From Oxalobacter formigenes (GTDB lineage Bacteria; Pseudomonadota; Gammaproteobacteria; Burkholderiales; Burkholderiaceae_D), in NCBI RefSeq assembly GCF_002127965.1, contig NZ_CP018787.1, positions 1,798,001 to 1,862,000 on the forward strand: a DNA stretch of 64,000 bases. Reading direction: 5' to 3'. Position numbers and translations under genes: made by a program. How positions within the stretch are numbered: position 1 is the first letter of the stretch; the number at the start of each line of letters is the position of its first letter. Of this stretch, positions 61,480 to 64,000 are shown piece by piece. The notes under the pieces are model-generated. The model had not been told where the DNA came from. It saw nothing but the letters and a program-made list of their open reading frames with translations, and made no database searches.

Positions 61480-62694
61480 ATGAGCCGCACCATCTGCGTC
61501 ACTGACGATACTCCACTGGAAAAAGACTTCGATTCCCGCACCGCACTGGCCGAAGCGTCGCGGTGCCTCCTCTGCCATGATGCCCCTTGCAGCGAAGCCT
61601 GTCCCGCCGGAACCGATCCCGCCCGGTTCATCCGTTCACTGCGCTTCAAAAACATCTGGGGCGCGGCCGAAACGATCCGCGAGAACAATCCCCTTGGCGG
61701 AAGCTGCGCACTTGTCTGTCCCGTCAATGAACTGTGCGAAAGCGCATGCGTGCGTGCCGGACTTGACCAGCCGGTCCGGATAGCGAAACTCCAGCGTTTC
61801 GTCACGGAGCAGGAACGCAAAATGGGCATGCAAATCCTGAAAACCGGTCCATTCAACGGCAAGACAGTCGCCTGTATCGGAGCAGGCCCCGCCTCACTGG
61901 CCTGCGCCAGCGTTCTGGCACAACAAGGCTACCATGTCACGATTTTCGAGCAGTCGTCCCAATCCGGCGGCATGCTTTCCCTTGGCATCCCGCGCTTTCG
62001 GTTGCCACAGGAAATCATCGATTTCGATCTCGCCCAGATTGAAAAACTGGGTGTTGAATTCCGGTACAACACGACCGTTTCCGCAAGCGACCTCGACGGG
62101 CTGACAAAACAGTTCGATGCCGTTTTCATCGGTGCCGGACTCTGGAAACCCAAAACGCTTGACCTTCCCGGCAAAAGCCTTGACGGCGTCATCCATGCAC
62201 TCGATTACCTGCAAAACGCCCGACGGTATGAACCCTCCGAGAAAGGAAACCGGATCGTCGTCATTGGCGACGGCGACGTCGCGATGGATTGCGCCACGAC
62301 AGCACAGGCACTGGGAGCCGATTCCGTCAAACTGGTTTTCTGCCGCCCTATCGCCGAAGCCTCGGCCAACATTGCCGAAACCCTGCTTGCCGTCAGTATG
62401 GGCATTCCTGTCGTGACTGAATTCTTCCCACAGAAAATCAATGGCAAAAACGGCCGTGTCACCGACATCAGTTTCACCGGAGCCGACAATGAGTCCGTCA
62501 TGAACCTCTTGACCGACAAGCTCATCCTTGCCGTCGGTCAGGAAAGAAGCGAGGAACTCGCGAGCGTATCCAGACAAAAAGGCCTCTTTTCCGGAGGCGA
62601 CTGGGCCAATGGCGGCAAGACAGTCGTGGCAGCCATTGCCGAAGGCAAGAAAGCGGCCGCATCCATCATCGACTATCTGGATCTGAGAGCGTAA
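61480..62694 (+). CDS. preT: NAD-dependent dihydropyrimidine dehydrogenase, PreT subunit
   Basis: 404 residues. The N-terminal Cys-rich domain ([43 protein letters not shown]) holds two iron-sulfur clusters. Then an FAD fold ([20 protein letters not shown]) and an NAD fold ([17 protein letters not shown]) follow. PreT takes electrons from NADH and passes them to PreA, which reduces uracil or thymine to the dihydro form. preA begins 17 bases downstream with its own GGAG, so the two form an operon. Confidence 0.92.
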   Translation: MSRTICVTDDTPLEKDFDSRTALAEASRCLLCHDAPCSEACPAGTDPARFIRSLRFKNIWGAAETIRENNPLGGSCALVCPVNELCESACVRAGLDQPVRIAKLQRFVTEQERKMGMQILKTGPFNGKTVACIGAGPASLACASVLAQQGYHVTIFEQSSQSGGMLSLGIPRFRLPQEIIDFDLAQIEKLGVEFRYNTTVSASDLDGLTKQFDAVFIGAGLWKPKTLDLPGKSLDGVIHALDYLQNARRYEPSEKGNRIVVIGDGDVAMDCATTAQALGADSVKLVFCRPIAEASANIAETLLAVSMGIPVVTEFFPQKINGKNGRVTDISFTGADNESVMNLLTDKLILAVGQERSEELASVSRQKGLFSGGDWANGGKTVVAAIAEGKKAAASIIDYLDLRA

Positions 62695-62711
62695 TTCAAC
62701 AGGAGAAAAAC

Positions 62712-63965
62712 ATGGCACTGAAAAAAGACCTCTCCATCGACTTTCTGGGCGTCCATTGCGAAAACCCGTTTTTCCTGTCGTCTTCCCCGGTCGATTCCGA
62801 TTATGAAATGGTCGCCAAAGCCTTCGAGTCCGGCTGGGGCGGCGTGGCGTACAAAACCGTCGGTATCTTCCTGCCGGACGAATGTTCTCCCCGCTTCGAC
62901 ATCACCGGCCATCCCGGCGGTGCATGGGCTGGCTTCAAGAACATGGAAATGATTTCGGACAAGCCGCTGGAAGTGAACCTGAAAAACATGGCGCGCTTAA
63001 AACGCGAATACCCGCACAAGGTCATGATCGCGTCCATCATGGGCAGCAACGACGATGAATGGCGGACCCTTGCGCAAAAAGTGACCGACATCGGTGCCGA
63101 CATCATCGAATGCAATTTTTCCTGCCCGCAAATGACCTCCTCGACAATGGGTTCCGACGTCGGCCAGAGCCCCGAACTCGTCGCGCAATATACCGAAGCC
63201 GTCTGCCGGGCGACACGCCTGCCCGTACTCGCCAAAATGACACCCAACATCGGTCACATGGAAATCCCGGCCATTGCCGCCATCCATGCCGGTGCAAAAG
63301 GCATCGCGGCAATCAACACCGTCAAGGCCATCACGAACCTTGACCTTGAATGCCTCTCTCCCATGCCGGTCGTCAACGGCAAGTCCTCGATCTCCGGTTA
63401 TTCCGGTCCTGCCATCAAGCCGATTGCCCTGCGCTTCATCGCCCAGATGAAACAGCATCCCCAACTGAAAGACATACCCGTCTCCGGGATTGGCGGCATC
63501 GTCACATGGCAGGATGTACTCGAATTTTTGCTCGTTGGTTCAAGCACGATTCAGGTCACAACCGCCGTGATGGAATACGGCTACCGGATCGTCGAGGACA
63601 TGGCGAGCGGCCTCTCACACTTCATGGAAGAAAAAGGCATTGAAAAACTCTCCGACCTTGTCGGGAAAGCCTTGCCGAACATCGTTGCTGCGGATGACCT
63701 CGACCGCGACTTCATGGTCATTCCCGGCATCGACCAGACGAAATGCATCGGTTGCGGCCGCTGTTATGTCTCGTGCTTCGACGGCGGGCATCAGGCCATC
63801 GACTGGGACGAATACACGCGCACCCCGACGATCAACAACCGCTGCGTCGGTTGCCATCTCTGCCTGAACGTCTGCCCGGTGGAAAACTGCATCCTTCCCG
63901 CAAAAACCGGATTCAAGCCCGGCCGGAAACCCCATCCTGTCACGGTCAAACGGCACTACAGTTAA
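62712..63965 (+). CDS. preA: NAD-dependent dihydropyrimidine dehydrogenase, PreA subunit
   Basis: 417 residues. A DHOD-like TIM barrel with FMN-site sequences ([27 protein letters not shown]), the catalytic Cys region [13 protein letters not shown], and AKMTPNIG. Two 4Fe-4S motifs follow at the end: [16 protein letters not shown] and [16 protein letters not shown]. It partners PreT in reductive pyrimidine breakdown (or the reverse reaction) in the cytoplasm. Length matches the family and the stop is inside the window. Confidence 0.93.
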   Translation: MALKKDLSIDFLGVHCENPFFLSSSPVDSDYEMVAKAFESGWGGVAYKTVGIFLPDECSPRFDITGHPGGAWAGFKNMEMISDKPLEVNLKNMARLKREYPHKVMIASIMGSNDDEWRTLAQKVTDIGADIIECNFSCPQMTSSTMGSDVGQSPELVAQYTEAVCRATRLPVLAKMTPNIGHMEIPAIAAIHAGAKGIAAINTVKAITNLDLECLSPMPVVNGKSSISGYSGPAIKPIALRFIAQMKQHPQLKDIPVSGIGGIVTWQDVLEFLLVGSSTIQVTTAVMEYGYRIVEDMASGLSHFMEEKGIEKLSDLVGKALPNIVAADDLDRDFMVIPGIDQTKCIGCGRCYVSCFDGGHQAIDWDEYTRTPTINNRCVGCHLCLNVCPVENCILPAKTGFKPGRKPHPVTVKRHYS

Positions 63966-64000
63966 TCCGGGTAAAACAATCCTGCCTGACGATGGGGAAA

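Overview
The window looks like a chromosomal segment of an oxalate-using betaproteobacterium of the Oxalobacter type. The clues are an OFA-family transporter close to the oxalate/formate antiporter OxlT with both charged transport residues kept, a betaproteobacterial trimeric porin, and a PreT/PreA pyrimidine reductase pair. Most genes are moderately GC-rich. The CRISPR-Cas block (about 42.3-51.9 kb) and the Sel1 islands (39.4-41.8 kb) are visibly more AT-rich and look acquired. No tRNA, rRNA or insertion sequence was seen.

Layout. 0-7.5 kb: end of a receiver-domain protein, two Sel1-repeat exported proteins, an RcnR-like metal sensor converging on a P1B-type metal ATPase whose promoter carries a perfect 22-bp inverted repeat, and a soluble hybrid histidine kinase. 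7.7-11.9 kb: a cysteine/sulfur locus with an Rrf2 regulator, a tiny Cys-rich leader ORF, cysK, and one gene that fuses two PLP-dependent sulfur amino acid lyases. 12-15 kb and 37.8-41.8 kb: two loci in which a large protein of unknown function is followed by an exported Sel1-repeat protein. The second locus also carries an orphan duplicate of the large protein's C-terminus with its own Sel1 lipoprotein, a layout resembling polymorphic toxin/immunity loci. 15-18 kb: a RloB/AAA ATPase pair (AbiL-like defence) and a decayed autotransporter. 18-31.7 kb: Tam methyltransferase, small exported proteins, an SBP-GGDEF-EAL sensor, a HEPN-like protein, YjjG, a MATE pump, a YoaA/DinG helicase, and a lipoprotein family with two intact members and one broken one. 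31.8-37.6 kb: an acyltransferase and an incomplete Rnf-like cluster (apbE-rnfC-rnfD).

42.8-51.9 kb holds a complete minimal type I-F2 (I-Fv) CRISPR-Cas system: cas1, cas2-3, cas7fv, cas5fv and cas6f, followed by a 41-repeat array. There is no cas8f and no small-subunit gene. 51.9-55.6 kb: an HxlR regulator, a copper ATPase fused to a CopZ-like domain, and an isochorismatase-like hydrolase. 55.9-61.3 kb: a porin, then the OxlT-like transporter behind a sigma-54 type promoter, followed by a sigma-54 activator gene that probably controls it. 61.5-64 kb: preT and preA.

The strongest candidates for something little described are the large-protein/Sel1 modules with their orphan C-terminal copy, the minimal I-F2 system, the PLP-enzyme fusion behind a Cys-rich leader, and the CopA-CopZ fusion with a possible internal start.
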